Source of the DNA: Streptomyces tateyamensis
GTDB taxonomy: Bacteria > Actinomycetota > Actinomycetes > Streptomycetales > Streptomycetaceae
Reading direction: 5' to 3'
NCBI RefSeq assembly: GCF_003205575.1
Contig: NZ_PYBW01000074.1
Location: 53,851-114,309 of the forward strand
DNA: 60,459 nt
The notes under the pieces: generated by a model
Databases searched by the model: none
Told to the model about the DNA's origin: nothing
The model's input: the letters and a program-made list of their open reading frames with translations, nothing else
Part shown: piece by piece, positions 23,976-33,134 of the stretch
Numbering within the stretch: the stretch's first letter is position 1
Layout: every line of letters begins with the position of its first letter
Program-made: the position numbers and the translations under genes

Positions 23976-26900
23976 ATGCCTGATAACGAAATGAACGATT
24001 CGCAGCAGACCGGCGAGGCCGCGGCGCCGCGCCGACGGCGCCGCGCGGTCTCCCGCCCGGCCGGTTCCCCGGAGGGGGCCCCGGCCACGGCGGAGACCGT
24101 GATCCCGGCGGCCGAGGAGGCCGCTGCCCCCGCTGCTGCCGAGCCGGTGGCCGAGGAGGCCCCGGTCGAGAAGCCGGTGCGGGCCCGCCGCACCCGCAAG
24201 CGCGCCGAGGCGCCCGCCGGCGCCCCGGCGGCCGAGGAGGCAGCTGCCGCTGCTGCCCCCGCCGCCATTGCCCCCGCCGCCGAGCCGGTGGCCGAGGAAG
24301 CGCCGGTCGAGAAGCCGGTGCGGGCCCGCCGCGCCCGCAAGCGCGCCGAGGCGCCCGCCGGTCCGCCGGCCGCGGTCGAGGAGACCCCGGTGGCGGCCGA
24401 GGAGGCCGCTGCCCCCGCTGCTGCCGAGCCGGTGGCCGAGGAGGCCCCGGTCGAGAAGCCGGTGCGGGCCCGCCGCGCCCGCAAGCGGGTCGAGGCGCCC
24501 GCCGCCAGCCCGGTGGTCGAGGAGCCGGTGGCCGAGGCCGCCGAGGAGCCCGCCGCCGAGGTCGAGGAGGAGGCCGAGGAGGCCGTCGCCGAGACCGCGC
24601 CGGAGCCCGTCGCCGCGCCGGAGCACCCCGAAGGCCACCGGGTCCGCCGCCGTGCGGTCCGCCCGGCCACCGCGATCTTCCAGGCTCCGGTCTTCCAGGA
24701 GCCCGCCGCCTTCGTCGCCCCGGCCGCGCAGGCCCCGGCTGCGGCGCCGGCCCCCGCGAAGGCACAGGCCCCTGCCAAGGCACAGGCCCCCGCGAAGGCT
24801 CCGGCCAAGGCCCCGGCGCCGGCCAGGGCTGCCGCCGCCGAGCCGGTGGCGCCCGCCCCGGGCGAGGAGGACGAGTTCGAGTACAGCGGCGTCGGCCGCC
24901 GTCGCCGGGTCGGCCGGGCGGCCGTCCGGGTGACGCCGCCGTCGGGCCGCCGGGGCGCGTCGAAGGCCGTCGCCGAGGTGGTGAAGCCGGTCGCCGAGCC
25001 GAAGCCCGTGGTCGAGCCGAAGCTCGTCGCCGAGGCGCCGGTCGATGCCGCGCCGAGCGCCGGCCCGGAGCAGGACGGCGACTGGGAGGAGGACGGTCGT
25101 CCGTCCTCGCGCCGTCGCCGCCGCGGTGGCCGTCGCCGCCGCCGGGGCGAGAGCGAGGAGCTGGAGGCCGAGGTCCAGCTGACCGAGGAGACCGGCGAGC
25201 CGCTCGCCGTCAAGCCGGCCGAGCTGGACGAGGACGAGGACGGCGAGGACGAGGAGGGCGACGACGAGCTGGCCACCGGCCTGGCCTCCTCCCGCCGTCG
25301 CCGTCGCCGGCGCCGCCGCAGCGGTGAGGGTGCGGCCGAGAGCACCGAGCCCACCGAGGACGGTGTCCGCACGGTCGTGAAGGTGCGCGAGCCGCGCCGC
25401 CGCTCCAGCGAGCCCTCCTTCGACCCGGACGAGGTGCAGTCCATCAAGGGCTCCACCCGACTGGAGGCGAAGAAGCAGCGCCGCCGCGAGGGCCGCGAGT
25501 TGGGCCGCCGCCGGGTGCCGATCATCACCGAGGCCGAGTTCCTGGCCCGCCGCGAGTCGGTCGAGCGGGTCATGGTGGTCCGTCAGAACGGCCTGCGCAC
25601 CCAGATCGGCGTCCTGGAGGACGGCGTCCTGGTCGAGCACTACGTCAACAAGGAGCAGGCCACCTCCTACGTCGGCAACGTCTACCTGGGCAAGGTCCAG
25701 AACGTGCTGCCGTCGATGGAGGCCGCCTTCGTCGACATCGGCAAGGGCCGCAACGCGGTGCTGTACGCCGGTGAGGTGAACTTCGGTCAGCTCGGCCACA
25801 GCGGTCCGCGCCGGATCGAGTCGGTGCTGAAGTCGGGTCAGTCCGTGCTGGTGCAGGTCTCCAAGGACCCGATCGGCCACAAGGGCGCCCGACTGACCAG
25901 CCAGATCTCGCTGCCCGGCCGCTACCTGGTCTACGTGCCCGAGGGCTCGATGACCGGCATCAGCCGCAAGCTCCCGGAGAACGAGCGGGCCCGGCTCAAG
26001 CAGATCCTGAAGAAGATCGTGCCGGACGACGCGGGCGTCATCGTGCGCACCGCGGCCGAGGGCGCCAGCGAGGACGAGCTCACCCGCGACGTGCAGCGAC
26101 TGCAGGCGCAGTGGGAGGAGATCCAGAAGAAGGCGGCCTCCGGCAACGCGCCGACCCTGCTGTACGGCGAGCCGGACATGACCGTCCGGGTGGTCCGCGA
26201 CATCTTCAACGAGGACTTCACCAAGGTCATCGTCTCCGGCGGCGAGGCGTGGAACACCATCCACGAGTACGTCTCCTCGGTCGCCCCGGACCTGACCGAG
26301 CGTCTGCAGCGCTGGACCAGCGACGTGGACGTGTTCGCCACCTACCGGATCGACGAGCAGCTGATGAAGGCGCTGGACCGCAAGGTCTGGCTGCCCAGCG
26401 GCGGCTCGCTGGTGATCGACCGGACCGAGGCGATGGTCGTGGTCGACGTCAACACCGGCAAGTTCGTCGGCCAGGGCGGCAACCTCGAGGAGACCGTCAC
26501 CCGCAACAACATCGAGGCGGCCGAGGAGATCGTGCGCCAGCTGCGGCTGCGCGACCTCGGCGGCATCATCGTGATCGACTTCATCGACATGGTCCTGGAG
26601 TCCAACCGCGACCTGGTGCTGCGCCGCCTGCTGGAGTGCCTGGGCCGGGACCGGACCAAGCACCAGGTGGCCGAGGTCACCTCGCTGGGCCTGGTGCAGA
26701 TGACCCGCAAGCGGGTCGGCCAGGGCCTGCTGGAGTCCTTCTCCGAGCCCTGCGTGCACTGCAACGGTCGTGGCGTCATCGTCCACATGGAGCAGCCAGG
26801 TTCGGCGGGCGGCGGTGGCGGCCCGGTGGGCACCGCCGGCGAGGCCGCGGGCTCGAGCAAGCGGCGCCGTCGCGGCAAGGGCGGCGCGGGGTCGGAGGAG

Positions 26901-27518
26901 GCCGCACCGGTCGCCGTCGAGCCGAGCGAGCACGAGCACGAGGACGAGGAGTTCGAGCTGGTCAGCACGGCCGAACTGGCCGAGGACGAGCTCGCGGTCG
27001 AGCCGGTCGAGCAGCCCGGCCGGCCGGAGCCGGTCGCCGAGCCGGTGGCCGAGCCCGCCGTCGTCGAGGCGCCCGCGCCGGCCGCCCGGACCCGCCGCCG
27101 CGCGGTCCGCAAGGCCACCGCCCCCGCGGGCGCGCCGGGCCAGGCCGAGATCGTGGTCCTGCAGTCGCGCGCCGAGGCCGTGGTGGAGGCCGCCCTGGCC
27201 GCCGCTGCCGCGCCGGAGGTGACCGAGGCGCCGGAGCAGGCCGTCGGCACCGGGGCCCAGGCCGAGGAGACCGCTGCCGAGGCCCCGACTGCCGAGCAGC
27301 CGGTCGCCGAGGAGGCCGCGGTCGAGGAGTCCGCCGCCGACGAGGAGGCACCGGCCCCGAAGAAGCGCGCCGCCCGCAAGACGGCCGCGAAGAAGACCAC
27401 CGCCGCGAAGAAGACCACGGCGGCCAAGAAGACCACCGCCCGCAAGACCGCTACCAAGCGGACCAGCGCGGCGGCCAAGAAGGCGGCTGCCGCCGAAGGT
27501 GAGTCGGCAGCGGAGTGA
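23976..27518 (+). CDS. rne: Ribonuclease E/G family endoribonuclease with long disordered extensions
   Basis: 1180 residues. The catalytic core lies in the middle (about residues 510-960): VERVMVVRQNGLRTQIGVLE, an S1 RNA-binding region near 560-650, the metal-binding acidic motif VVVDVNTGKFVG near 824, IVIDFIDM near 869, and the Zn-link CVHCNGRG near 926. The first ~500 residues are Ala/Glu/Pro/Arg-rich with near-perfect repeats of EEAPVEKPVRARRARKR (around residues 60-180) and blocks such as RRRRGGRRRRRGE. The tail is Lys/Ala/Thr-rich like a histone H1 tail. The extensions flanking a central core match the streptomycete RNase ES architecture. The ATG at 23976 has a GGGAG ribosome site; the upstream in-frame extension is not protein-like. 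Confidence 0.93.
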   Translation: MPDNEMNDSQQTGEAAAPRRRRRAVSRPAGSPEGAPATAETVIPAAEEAAAPAAAEPVAEEAPVEKPVRARRTRKRAEAPAGAPAAEEAAAAAAPAAIAPAAEPVAEEAPVEKPVRARRARKRAEAPAGPPAAVEETPVAAEEAAAPAAAEPVAEEAPVEKPVRARRARKRVEAPAASPVVEEPVAEAAEEPAAEVEEEAEEAVAETAPEPVAAPEHPEGHRVRRRAVRPATAIFQAPVFQEPAAFVAPAAQAPAAAPAPAKAQAPAKAQAPAKAPAKAPAPARAAAAEPVAPAPGEEDEFEYSGVGRRRRVGRAAVRVTPPSGRRGASKAVAEVVKPVAEPKPVVEPKLVAEAPVDAAPSAGPEQDGDWEEDGRPSSRRRRRGGRRRRRGESEELEAEVQLTEETGEPLAVKPAELDEDEDGEDEEGDDELATGLASSRRRRRRRRRSGEGAAESTEPTEDGVRTVVKVREPRRRSSEPSFDPDEVQSIKGSTRLEAKKQRRREGRELGRRRVPIITEAEFLARRESVERVMVVRQNGLRTQIGVLEDGVLVEHYVNKEQATSYVGNVYLGKVQNVLPSMEAAFVDIGKGRNAVLYAGEVNFGQLGHSGPRRIESVLKSGQSVLVQVSKDPIGHKGARLTSQISLPGRYLVYVPEGSMTGISRKLPENERARLKQILKKIVPDDAGVIVRTAAEGASEDELTRDVQRLQAQWEEIQKKAASGNAPTLLYGEPDMTVRVVRDIFNEDFTKVIVSGGEAWNTIHEYVSSVAPDLTERLQRWTSDVDVFATYRIDEQLMKALDRKVWLPSGGSLVIDRTEAMVVVDVNTGKFVGQGGNLEETVTRNNIEAAEEIVRQLRLRDLGGIIVIDFIDMVLESNRDLVLRRLLECLGRDRTKHQVAEVTSLGLVQMTRKRVGQGLLESFSEPCVHCNGRGVIVHMEQPGSAGGGGGPVGTAGEAAGSSKRRRRGKGGAGSEEAAPVAVEPSEHEHEDEEFELVSTAELAEDELAVEPVEQPGRPEPVAEPVAEPAVVEAPAPAARTRRRAVRKATAPAGAPGQAEIVVLQSRAEAVVEAALAAAAAPEVTEAPEQAVGTGAQAEETAAEAPTAEQPVAEEAAVEESAADEEAPAPKKRAARKTAAKKTTAAKKTTAAKKTTARKTATKRTSAAAKKAAAAEGESAAE

Positions 27519-27522
27519 GCCC

Positions 27523-27565
27523 GACGGGGGCGGCAGGGGATTCGTGATCCCCTGCCGCCCCCGTC
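27523..27565 (+). terminator. Strong hairpin terminator after the RNase E/G gene
   Basis: A perfect 18-bp inverted repeat (27523-27540 and 27548-27565) with a 7-nt loop, starting 5 nt after the stop codon. It separates the gene from the ribosomal protein operon. Confidence 0.85.
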
Positions 27566-27577
27566 GAGCGGTCCGGT

Positions 27578-27606
27578 TTGCCCAGGAGGCGGCCGGTCCG
27601 TATTCT
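27578..27606 (+). promoter_or_regulatory. Promoter of the rplU-rpmA operon, with a long structured leader
   Basis: TTGCCC (27578-27583), 17-bp spacer, TATTCT (27601-27606): a good vegetative-type promoter. The leader to the rplU ATG is about 135 nt and contains a hairpin (CCCCCG near 27657 pairing with CGGGGG near 27674). Ribosomal protein leaders of this kind often mediate autoregulation; that role is inferred here. Confidence 0.6.
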
Positions 27607-27750
27607 TGACCCTCGGCGTGTCTACGCCACGCTCCCGAGCACCTCACCTCTCGGAACCCCCGCAAGGGGAATCCGGGGGAGGCCTCTTGTGTCCATACCC
27701 AGGTGGCTGGCATCGGAGAGTTCCGAACCGAGTTGGAAAGCAGGTACCGC

Positions 27751-28065
27751 ATGTACGCGATCGTTCGCGCCGGCGGCCGCCAGCACAAGGTCGCCGTTGG
27801 CGACGTGCTGGAGATCGACCGTGTCGACGTCAAGCCGGGTGACTCGGTGGAGTTCTCGACCATCCTGGTCGTCGACGGTGACGCTGTCACCTCCGACCCG
27901 TGGGTCCTCGACGGCGTGAAGGTCCACGCCGAGGTCGTCGACCACACCAAGGGTGAGAAGATCGTCATCCTCCGCTACAAGAACAAGACCGGCTACCGTC
28001 GGCGCCAGGGCCACCGCCAGCGCCACACCGCCGTCCGCATCACGAGCATCGACTCCGCGAAGTAA
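27751..28065 (+). CDS. rplU: 50S ribosomal protein L21
   Basis: 104 residues, normal for bL21. It begins MYAIVRAGGRQHKVAVGD and includes KIVILRYKNKTGYRRRQGHR, the conserved rRNA-binding loop. The ATG at 27751 is the family start; the in-frame upstream ATG at 27703 would add 16 residues not found in L21. It binds 23S rRNA. It is followed 16 nt later by rpmA in the conserved L21-L27-Obg order. Confidence 0.97.
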   Translation: MYAIVRAGGRQHKVAVGDVLEIDRVDVKPGDSVEFSTILVVDGDAVTSDPWVLDGVKVHAEVVDHTKGEKIVILRYKNKTGYRRRQGHRQRHTAVRITSIDSAK

Positions 28066-28081
28066 GTAAGGGGACAGCGAG

Positions 28082-28339
28082 ATGGCACACAAGAAGGGCG
28101 CAAGCTCTACCCGCAACGGTCGTGACTCGAACGCTCAGCGCCTCGGCGTGAAGCGCTTCGGCGGCCAGGTCGTCAGCGCCGGCGAGATCCTCGTCCGCCA
28201 GCGCGGTACCCACTTCCACCCGGGTGCGGGCGTCGGTCGCGGTGGCGACGACACCCTGTTCGCGCTGACCGCCGGTGCGGTCCAGTTCGGCACCCGTCGC
28301 GGCCGCAAGGTCGTCAACATCGTGGCCGTCGAGGCCTGA
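28082..28339 (+). CDS. rpmA: 50S ribosomal protein L27
   Basis: 85 residues. It begins MAHKKGASSTRNGRDSNAQR and contains GNILVRQRGT-like GEILVRQRGTHFHPGAGVG, characteristic of bL27, whose N-terminus reaches the peptidyl transferase centre. There is no Firmicute-type cleavable N-terminal extension. A ribosome site (AAGGGGACAG) lies just before the ATG. It is in the same operon as rplU. Confidence 0.97.
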   Translation: MAHKKGASSTRNGRDSNAQRLGVKRFGGQVVSAGEILVRQRGTHFHPGAGVGRGGDDTLFALTAGAVQFGTRRGRKVVNIVAVEA

Positions 28340-28361
28340 TCCGGCGCTTCCGCTGGATCCC

Positions 28362-28399
28362 ATGCAGGGTGGATCGGGTTTCTCCGGTCCACCCTGCGT
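28362..28399 (+). terminator. Hairpin between rpmA and obg
   Basis: 16-bp arms with two G-U-type pairs (28362-28377 and 28384-28399), followed by GTTTTC. This is one of the few hairpins in the window with a short T-run. obg starts 38 nt later, so some readthrough or a separate promoter is likely. Confidence 0.65.
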
Positions 28400-28436
28400 G
28401 TTTTCAATCACCCCCTCGCCTCTGGAGGCACCGCTC

Positions 28437-29912
28437 ATGACCACCTTCGTGGACCGCGTCGAACTGCATGTCGCCGCGGGTAACGGAGGCCACGGCTGCG
28501 CCTCCGTACACCGGGAGAAGTTCAAGCCGCTCGGCGGCCCGGACGGCGGCAACGGCGGCGAGGGCGGCAGCGTCACCCTGGTGGTGGACGCCAACGTGAC
28601 CACCCTGCTCGAGTACCACCACTCGCCCAAGCGCAAGGCCGGCAACGGCAAGCCGGGCGCGGGCGGCAACCGCACCGGCGCGACCGGCGAGGACATCGTG
28701 CTGCCGGTGCCGGACGGCACCGTGGTGCTGGACAAGAAGGGCAACGTGCTCGCCGACCTGGTCGGCCACGGCACCACCTTCATCGCCGCGGCCGGCGGTC
28801 GCGGCGGCCTGGGCAACGCGGCGCTGGCCTCGGCCCGCCGCAAGGCCCCCGGCTTCGCGCTGCTGGGCGAGCCGGGCGAGGCCCGGGACATCGTGATGGA
28901 GCTCAAGTCGGTGGCCGACGTGGCTCTGGTGGGCTACCCGAGCGCCGGCAAGTCCTCGCTGATCGCGGTGCTCTCCGCGGCCCGCCCCAAGATCGCCGAC
29001 TACCCGTTCACCACCCTGGTGCCCAACCTGGGCGTGGTCACCGCCGGCGAGACCGTCTACACGGTCGCCGACGTGCCCGGCCTGATCCCGGGCGCCAGCC
29101 AGGGCAAGGGCCTGGGGCTGGAGTTCCTGCGCCACGTGGAGCGGTGCAGCGTGCTGGTGCACGTGCTGGACAGCGCCACCCTGGAGCCGGGCCGCGACCC
29201 GCTCACCGACCTGGAGGCGATCGAGACCGAGCTGTCCCAGTACGGCGGGCTGGAGGACCGGCCGCGGATCGTCGCGCTGAACAAGGTGGACGTGCCGGAC
29301 GGCCAGGACATCGCCGACCTGACCCGGGCCTCGCTGGAGGAGCGGGGCTACCGGGTGTTCGAGGTCTCCGCCGCCTCCCGCAAGGGCCTGCGCGAGCTGA
29401 GCTACGCGATGGCCGGCATCGTGGCCGAGGCCCGGGCCGCCAAGCCGGTGCAGGAGTCGACCCGGATCGTGCTGCGCCCGACCGCGGTGGACGACGCCGG
29501 CTTCACGGTCACCGAGGAGGACGGCGCCTACCGGGTGCGCGGCACCAAGCCGGAGCGCTGGGTGCGCCAGACCGACTTCAGCAACGACGAGGCGGTCGGC
29601 TACCTGGCCGACCGGCTGGCCCGCCTCGGTGTCGAGGACCAGCTGTGGAAGGCCGGCGCCCATGAGGGTGACACGGTCATCATCGGCCCCGACGAGAACG
29701 CGGTCGTCTTCGACTGGGAGCCGACCATGGCGGCCGGCGCCGAGATGCTCGGCCGTCGTGGCGAGGACCACCGCTTCGAGACCCCGCGCCCGGCCGTCGA
29801 CCGCCGGCGCGACAAGCTGAAGGGCCGCGACGCCGCCGAGGCCGAGTACCTGGCCTTCGAGGCGCTCTCCAGCAGCCGCCCGGCCGAACTCGGCGAGGAC
29901 GAGGACGAGTAG
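28437..29912 (+). CDS. obg: GTPase Obg/CgtA
   Basis: 491 residues. The glycine-rich Obg fold covers residues 1-158 (FVDRVELHVAAGNGGHGCAS). The G domain follows, with G1 GYPSAGKSS near 165-173, G3 DVPGLIPGA and G4 NKVD; the OCT domain (VRGTKPERWVRQTDFSNDEA) and an acidic tail complete it. It is a ribosome-assembly and stress-linked GTPase; in Streptomyces Obg also affects the onset of aerial growth. The ATG at 28437 is preceded by CTGGAGG at good spacing. The frame is open further upstream through rpmA, but that is a shadow. Confidence 0.96.
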   Translation: MTTFVDRVELHVAAGNGGHGCASVHREKFKPLGGPDGGNGGEGGSVTLVVDANVTTLLEYHHSPKRKAGNGKPGAGGNRTGATGEDIVLPVPDGTVVLDKKGNVLADLVGHGTTFIAAAGGRGGLGNAALASARRKAPGFALLGEPGEARDIVMELKSVADVALVGYPSAGKSSLIAVLSAARPKIADYPFTTLVPNLGVVTAGETVYTVADVPGLIPGASQGKGLGLEFLRHVERCSVLVHVLDSATLEPGRDPLTDLEAIETELSQYGGLEDRPRIVALNKVDVPDGQDIADLTRASLEERGYRVFEVSAASRKGLRELSYAMAGIVAEARAAKPVQESTRIVLRPTAVDDAGFTVTEEDGAYRVRGTKPERWVRQTDFSNDEAVGYLADRLARLGVEDQLWKAGAHEGDTVIIGPDENAVVFDWEPTMAAGAEMLGRRGEDHRFETPRPAVDRRRDKLKGRDAAEAEYLAFEALSSSRPAELGEDEDE

Positions 29913-30047
29913 TCCGTCCGACCGCCCCCGGGGCCGGTCCGGCTGGACCGGGGCCGGTCCCAGGCGGTGAAACACGATGTGGTGCGGCCCGGTTCATCGC
30001 GTAGATTGCGCGGGGGACCGGGCCGCACCAGCATGAGGGACAGGGCG

Positions 30048-31184
30048 ATGAGCGAGCAGACACTGCGTCAGGACGTACTGGCGGCCCGCCGGATCGTGGT
30101 CAAGGTCGGTTCCTCCTCGCTCACCACCGCGGCCGGCGGGCTGGACGCCGACCGGGTCGACGCCCTGGTGGACGCACTGGCCAAGCGGCTCGGCGAGCCG
30201 GACGCGCCGGAGATCGTGCTGGTCTCCTCCGGCGCCATCGCGGCCGGCCTGTCCCCGCTGGGCCTGGCCAAGCGCCCCACCGACCTGGCCCGCCAGCAGG
30301 CCGCCGCCAGCGTCGGCCAGGGCCTGCTGGTGGCCCGGTACACCGCCTCGTTCGCCCGCTACGGCCGCCGGGTCGGCCAGGTGCTGCTGACCGCCGAGGA
30401 CGCCAGCCGGCGCGCGCACTACCGCAACGCCTACCGGACCCTGGACCAGCTGCTGGCGATGGGCGCGGTCCCGGTCGTCAACGAGAACGACACGGTGGCC
30501 ACCGCCGAAATCAGGTTCGGTGACAACGACCGGCTGGCCGCGCTGGTCGCCCACCTGGTCCGGGCCGACCTGCTGGTCCTGCTCTCCGACGTGGACGGGC
30601 TCTACGACGGCGACCCCAGCAAGCCGGGCACCCGCCGGATCGACGAGGTGCGCGGTCCGCAGGACCTGGCGGGCATCGAGATCGGCAGCGCCGGCCGGGC
30701 CGGGGTCGGCACCGGCGGCATGGTGACCAAGGTCGAGGCGGCCAGGATCGCCACCGGCGCGGGGATCCCGGTGGTGCTCACCGCCGCCCGGCACGCCGCC
30801 GACGCGCTGGCGGGGCGCGCGACCGGCACGCTGTTCACCCGCACCGGCTCGCGCACCGCCGACCGGCTGCTCTGGCTGGCGCACGCCTCCAGCCCGCGCG
30901 GCGCGCTGCACCTGGACGAGGGAGCGGTGCGCGCCGTGGTGGAGGGCGGCAAGTCGCTGCTGCCGGCCGGTGTCACCAAGGTGGACGGCGAGTTCACGGC
31001 GGGCGATCCGGTGGACCTTCTTGCCGAAAACGGCCACATCGTGGCCCGTGGACTGGTCAACTTTGATGCGAGGGAGTTGCCGCGCCTGCTGGGCCGGTCG
31101 ACGCGGGAGCTGGCCCAGGAGCTCGGTGCCGCCTACGAGCGCGAGGTCATCCACCGGGACGACCTGGTGGTGCTGCGCGGCTGA
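30048..31184 (+). CDS. proB: Glutamate 5-kinase
   Basis: 378 residues. It performs the first step of proline synthesis, phosphorylating glutamate. The amino-acid kinase fold covers residues 1-260 (RIVVKVGSSSLTT, VLVSSGAIAAGLSPLG, VVNENDTVAT, GTGGMVTKVEAA). A C-terminal PUA domain (residues ~280-370, KSLLPAGVTKVDGEF) is typical of bacterial ProB. The start MSEQTLRQ has a GGGACAGGGCG segment upstream; an ATG at 30033 is in frame. A TAGATT at 30002-30007 could be its -10 box. proA lies just downstream, separated by one small gene. Confidence 0.95.
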   Translation: MSEQTLRQDVLAARRIVVKVGSSSLTTAAGGLDADRVDALVDALAKRLGEPDAPEIVLVSSGAIAAGLSPLGLAKRPTDLARQQAAASVGQGLLVARYTASFARYGRRVGQVLLTAEDASRRAHYRNAYRTLDQLLAMGAVPVVNENDTVATAEIRFGDNDRLAALVAHLVRADLLVLLSDVDGLYDGDPSKPGTRRIDEVRGPQDLAGIEIGSAGRAGVGTGGMVTKVEAARIATGAGIPVVLTAARHAADALAGRATGTLFTRTGSRTADRLLWLAHASSPRGALHLDEGAVRAVVEGGKSLLPAGVTKVDGEFTAGDPVDLLAENGHIVARGLVNFDARELPRLLGRSTRELAQELGAAYEREVIHRDDLVVLRG

Positions 31185-31230
31185 CGGTCCGTCGGGCCCG
31201 GCACAGGCCAGCGTCGAACAGGAGGCCGCG

Positions 31231-31677
31231 GTGGGACCCAGGCGCGACCAAGCGCTGCCCGGGGTGGGCGAGCAGCAGGCGGGGGCGGTGGTCCGCCCGC
31301 TCTTCCCGGCGAGTACCCCGGCCGAGGAGCCGGAGGCCGGGCGGCTGTGGCACGTGGTGCTCAGCCTGGCCGGCGAGGTGACCCCGCTGCCGGTGCTGCG
31401 GGCCGGGTTGGAGCGGCTGGCGCACGACCACTCCTTCTTCCTTACCGCCCGGTACGCCGCCGACCACGCCGAGCTCCGCTACTGGGAGCAGGCCCGCGAC
31501 CTGCACGACGCGGCCGCCATCGCGCTGCGGCTGTGGGGCGAGCACAAGGCCACCGCCCAGCTGCCGCCCTGGGAGATCGTCGGGCTGGAGGTGGTGGACC
31601 GGGCCACCTACCACCACCGGGTGGCCGAGGGGTTCGGCGAGCCGACCGGACAGCTCGGCGGCGTGCACCCGTACTGA
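31231..31677 (+). CDS. Small conserved-looking protein between proB and proA
   Basis: 148 residues from the GTG at 31231, which has AGGAGG 6 nt upstream. The core reads LWHVVLSLAGEVTPLPVLRAGLERLAHDH, then YWEQARDLHDAAAIALRLWGEHK and PWEIVGLEVVDRATYHHRV. It appears soluble with an alpha/beta pattern. I recognise no catalytic motif and the function is unknown. It lies 46 nt after proB and is probably in its transcript. The longer open frame starting inside proB is a shadow extension. Confidence 0.8.
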   Translation: MGPRRDQALPGVGEQQAGAVVRPLFPASTPAEEPEAGRLWHVVLSLAGEVTPLPVLRAGLERLAHDHSFFLTARYAADHAELRYWEQARDLHDAAAIALRLWGEHKATAQLPPWEIVGLEVVDRATYHHRVAEGFGEPTGQLGGVHPY

Positions 31678-31734
31678 CCGGCACCGGGACGTCTCAGCCG
31701 GTGGTATCCGCGCCGACCCGGCCCGAGCAGTCGA

Positions 31735-31740
31735 TACCCT
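31735..31740 (+). promoter_or_regulatory. -10 element of a likely leaderless proA promoter
   Basis: TACCCT lies 7 nt before the ATG at 31748, and no Shine-Dalgarno sequence fits between them. Confidence 0.5.
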
Positions 31741-31747
31741 TCAGGGC

Positions 31748-33049
31748 ATGACCACTGACAGCCCCGTCCTCGCCACCGCGCGGCGCGCCCGTACGGCCGC
31801 CGCCGCACTCGCCCCGCTGCCGCGCTCGGCCAAGGACGCCGCGCTGTCGGCCATTGCCGACGCGCTGACCGCCCGCGCCGCCGAGCTCACCGCGGCCAAC
31901 GCCGAGGACGTGGCCCGTGCCCGCGAGGCCGGCACCGCCGAGTCGGTGGTCGACCGGCTGACGCTGACCGAGGAGCGGATCGCGGCGATCGCCGCCGACG
32001 TGCGCCGGGTCGCCGGCCTGCCCGACCCGGTGGGCGAGGTGATCCGCGGCTACACCCTGCCGAACGGGCTGGACGTGCGTCAGGTCCGGGTCCCGCTGGG
32101 CGTAGTGGGCATCATCTACGAGGCCCGGCCCAACGTGACGGTGGATGCCGCCGCGCTCTGCCTCAAGTCCGGCAACGCGGTGCTGCTGCGCGGCTCCGCC
32201 TCCGCCTACCGCTCCAACACCGCGCTGGTGGCCGTGGTGCGCGACGCGGTGGCGAGCGCCGGCCTGCCGGCCGACGCGGTCCAGCTGGTGCCGGGGGAGG
32301 GCCGCGAGTCGGTCACCGAGCTGATGCGGGCCCGCGGCCTGGTGGACGTGCTGATCCCGCGCGGCGGCGCCTCGCTGATCAGGACCGTGGTGGAGGGCTC
32401 CACCGTGCCGGTGATCGAGACCGGCACCGGCAACTGCCACGTCTACGTGGACGCGCACACCGACCTGGCGATGGCGGTCGGCATCCTGCTCAACTCCAAG
32501 GCGCAGCGGGTCAGCGTCTGCAACGCGGCCGAGACGCTGCTGGTGCACCAGGACGTCGCCGAGGAGTTCCTGCCGCTCGCGCTGGCCGCCCTGGCCGAGG
32601 CCGGGGTCACCGTGCACGGCGACGAGAGGGTGGTCAAGCTCGCCGCGGGCTCGGCCGCCACCGTGGTGCCGGCCACCGACGAGGACTGGGGCGCGGAGTA
32701 CCTCTCGCTGGACCTGGCCGCCGCCGTGGTGCCCTCGCTGGAGGCAGCGGTGGAGCACATCCGGCAGTGGTCCTCCGGCCACACCGAGGCGATCGTGACC
32801 ACCTCGCAGGCGGCGGCCCGGCGGTTCACCCAACTGGTCGACGCCACCACGGTGGCGGTCAACGCCTCGACCCGGTTCACCGACGGGGGTGAGTTCGGTT
32901 TCGGCGCCGAGATCGGCATCTCCACCCAGAAGCTGCACGCCCGCGGCCCGATGGGCCTGCCGGAGCTGACCTCCACCAAGTACATCGTCACTGGTGACGG
33001 TCACGTGCGCGGTGCCGCGACGCCGACCGTGGGCGGCCGAGCGGAGTAA
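31748..33049 (+). CDS. proA: Glutamate-5-semialdehyde dehydrogenase (gamma-glutamyl phosphate reductase)
   Basis: 433 residues. It reduces gamma-glutamyl phosphate with NADPH in the second step of proline synthesis. The aldehyde-dehydrogenase fold is visible with PLGVVGIIYEARPNVTVDAA, LKSGNAVLLRGS, DVLIPRGGASLIR, PVIETGTGNCHVYVD and the catalytic cysteine in AQRVSVCNAAETLLVH. The C-terminal signature is FGAEIGISTQKLHARGPMGL. Its leaderless promoter suggests expression independent of proB. Confidence 0.96.
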   Translation: MTTDSPVLATARRARTAAAALAPLPRSAKDAALSAIADALTARAAELTAANAEDVARAREAGTAESVVDRLTLTEERIAAIAADVRRVAGLPDPVGEVIRGYTLPNGLDVRQVRVPLGVVGIIYEARPNVTVDAAALCLKSGNAVLLRGSASAYRSNTALVAVVRDAVASAGLPADAVQLVPGEGRESVTELMRARGLVDVLIPRGGASLIRTVVEGSTVPVIETGTGNCHVYVDAHTDLAMAVGILLNSKAQRVSVCNAAETLLVHQDVAEEFLPLALAALAEAGVTVHGDERVVKLAAGSAATVVPATDEDWGAEYLSLDLAAAVVPSLEAAVEHIRQWSSGHTEAIVTTSQAAARRFTQLVDATTVAVNASTRFTDGGEFGFGAEIGISTQKLHARGPMGLPELTSTKYIVTGDGHVRGAATPTVGGRAE

Positions 33050-33134
33050 CCGCGGCAGCCGCGAGCCAACACCACGTCAGCCCAAGTGCCGGGAGCCACA
33101 GACAAATCGCGCCCCCGGTAATACGCTGAACGAC

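Noticed and set aside
24120..24520. CRISPR-like regular repeats
   Set aside because: The repeats are coding for the Ala/Glu/Arg extension of RNase E/G, stay in frame, and lack unique spacers of constant length.
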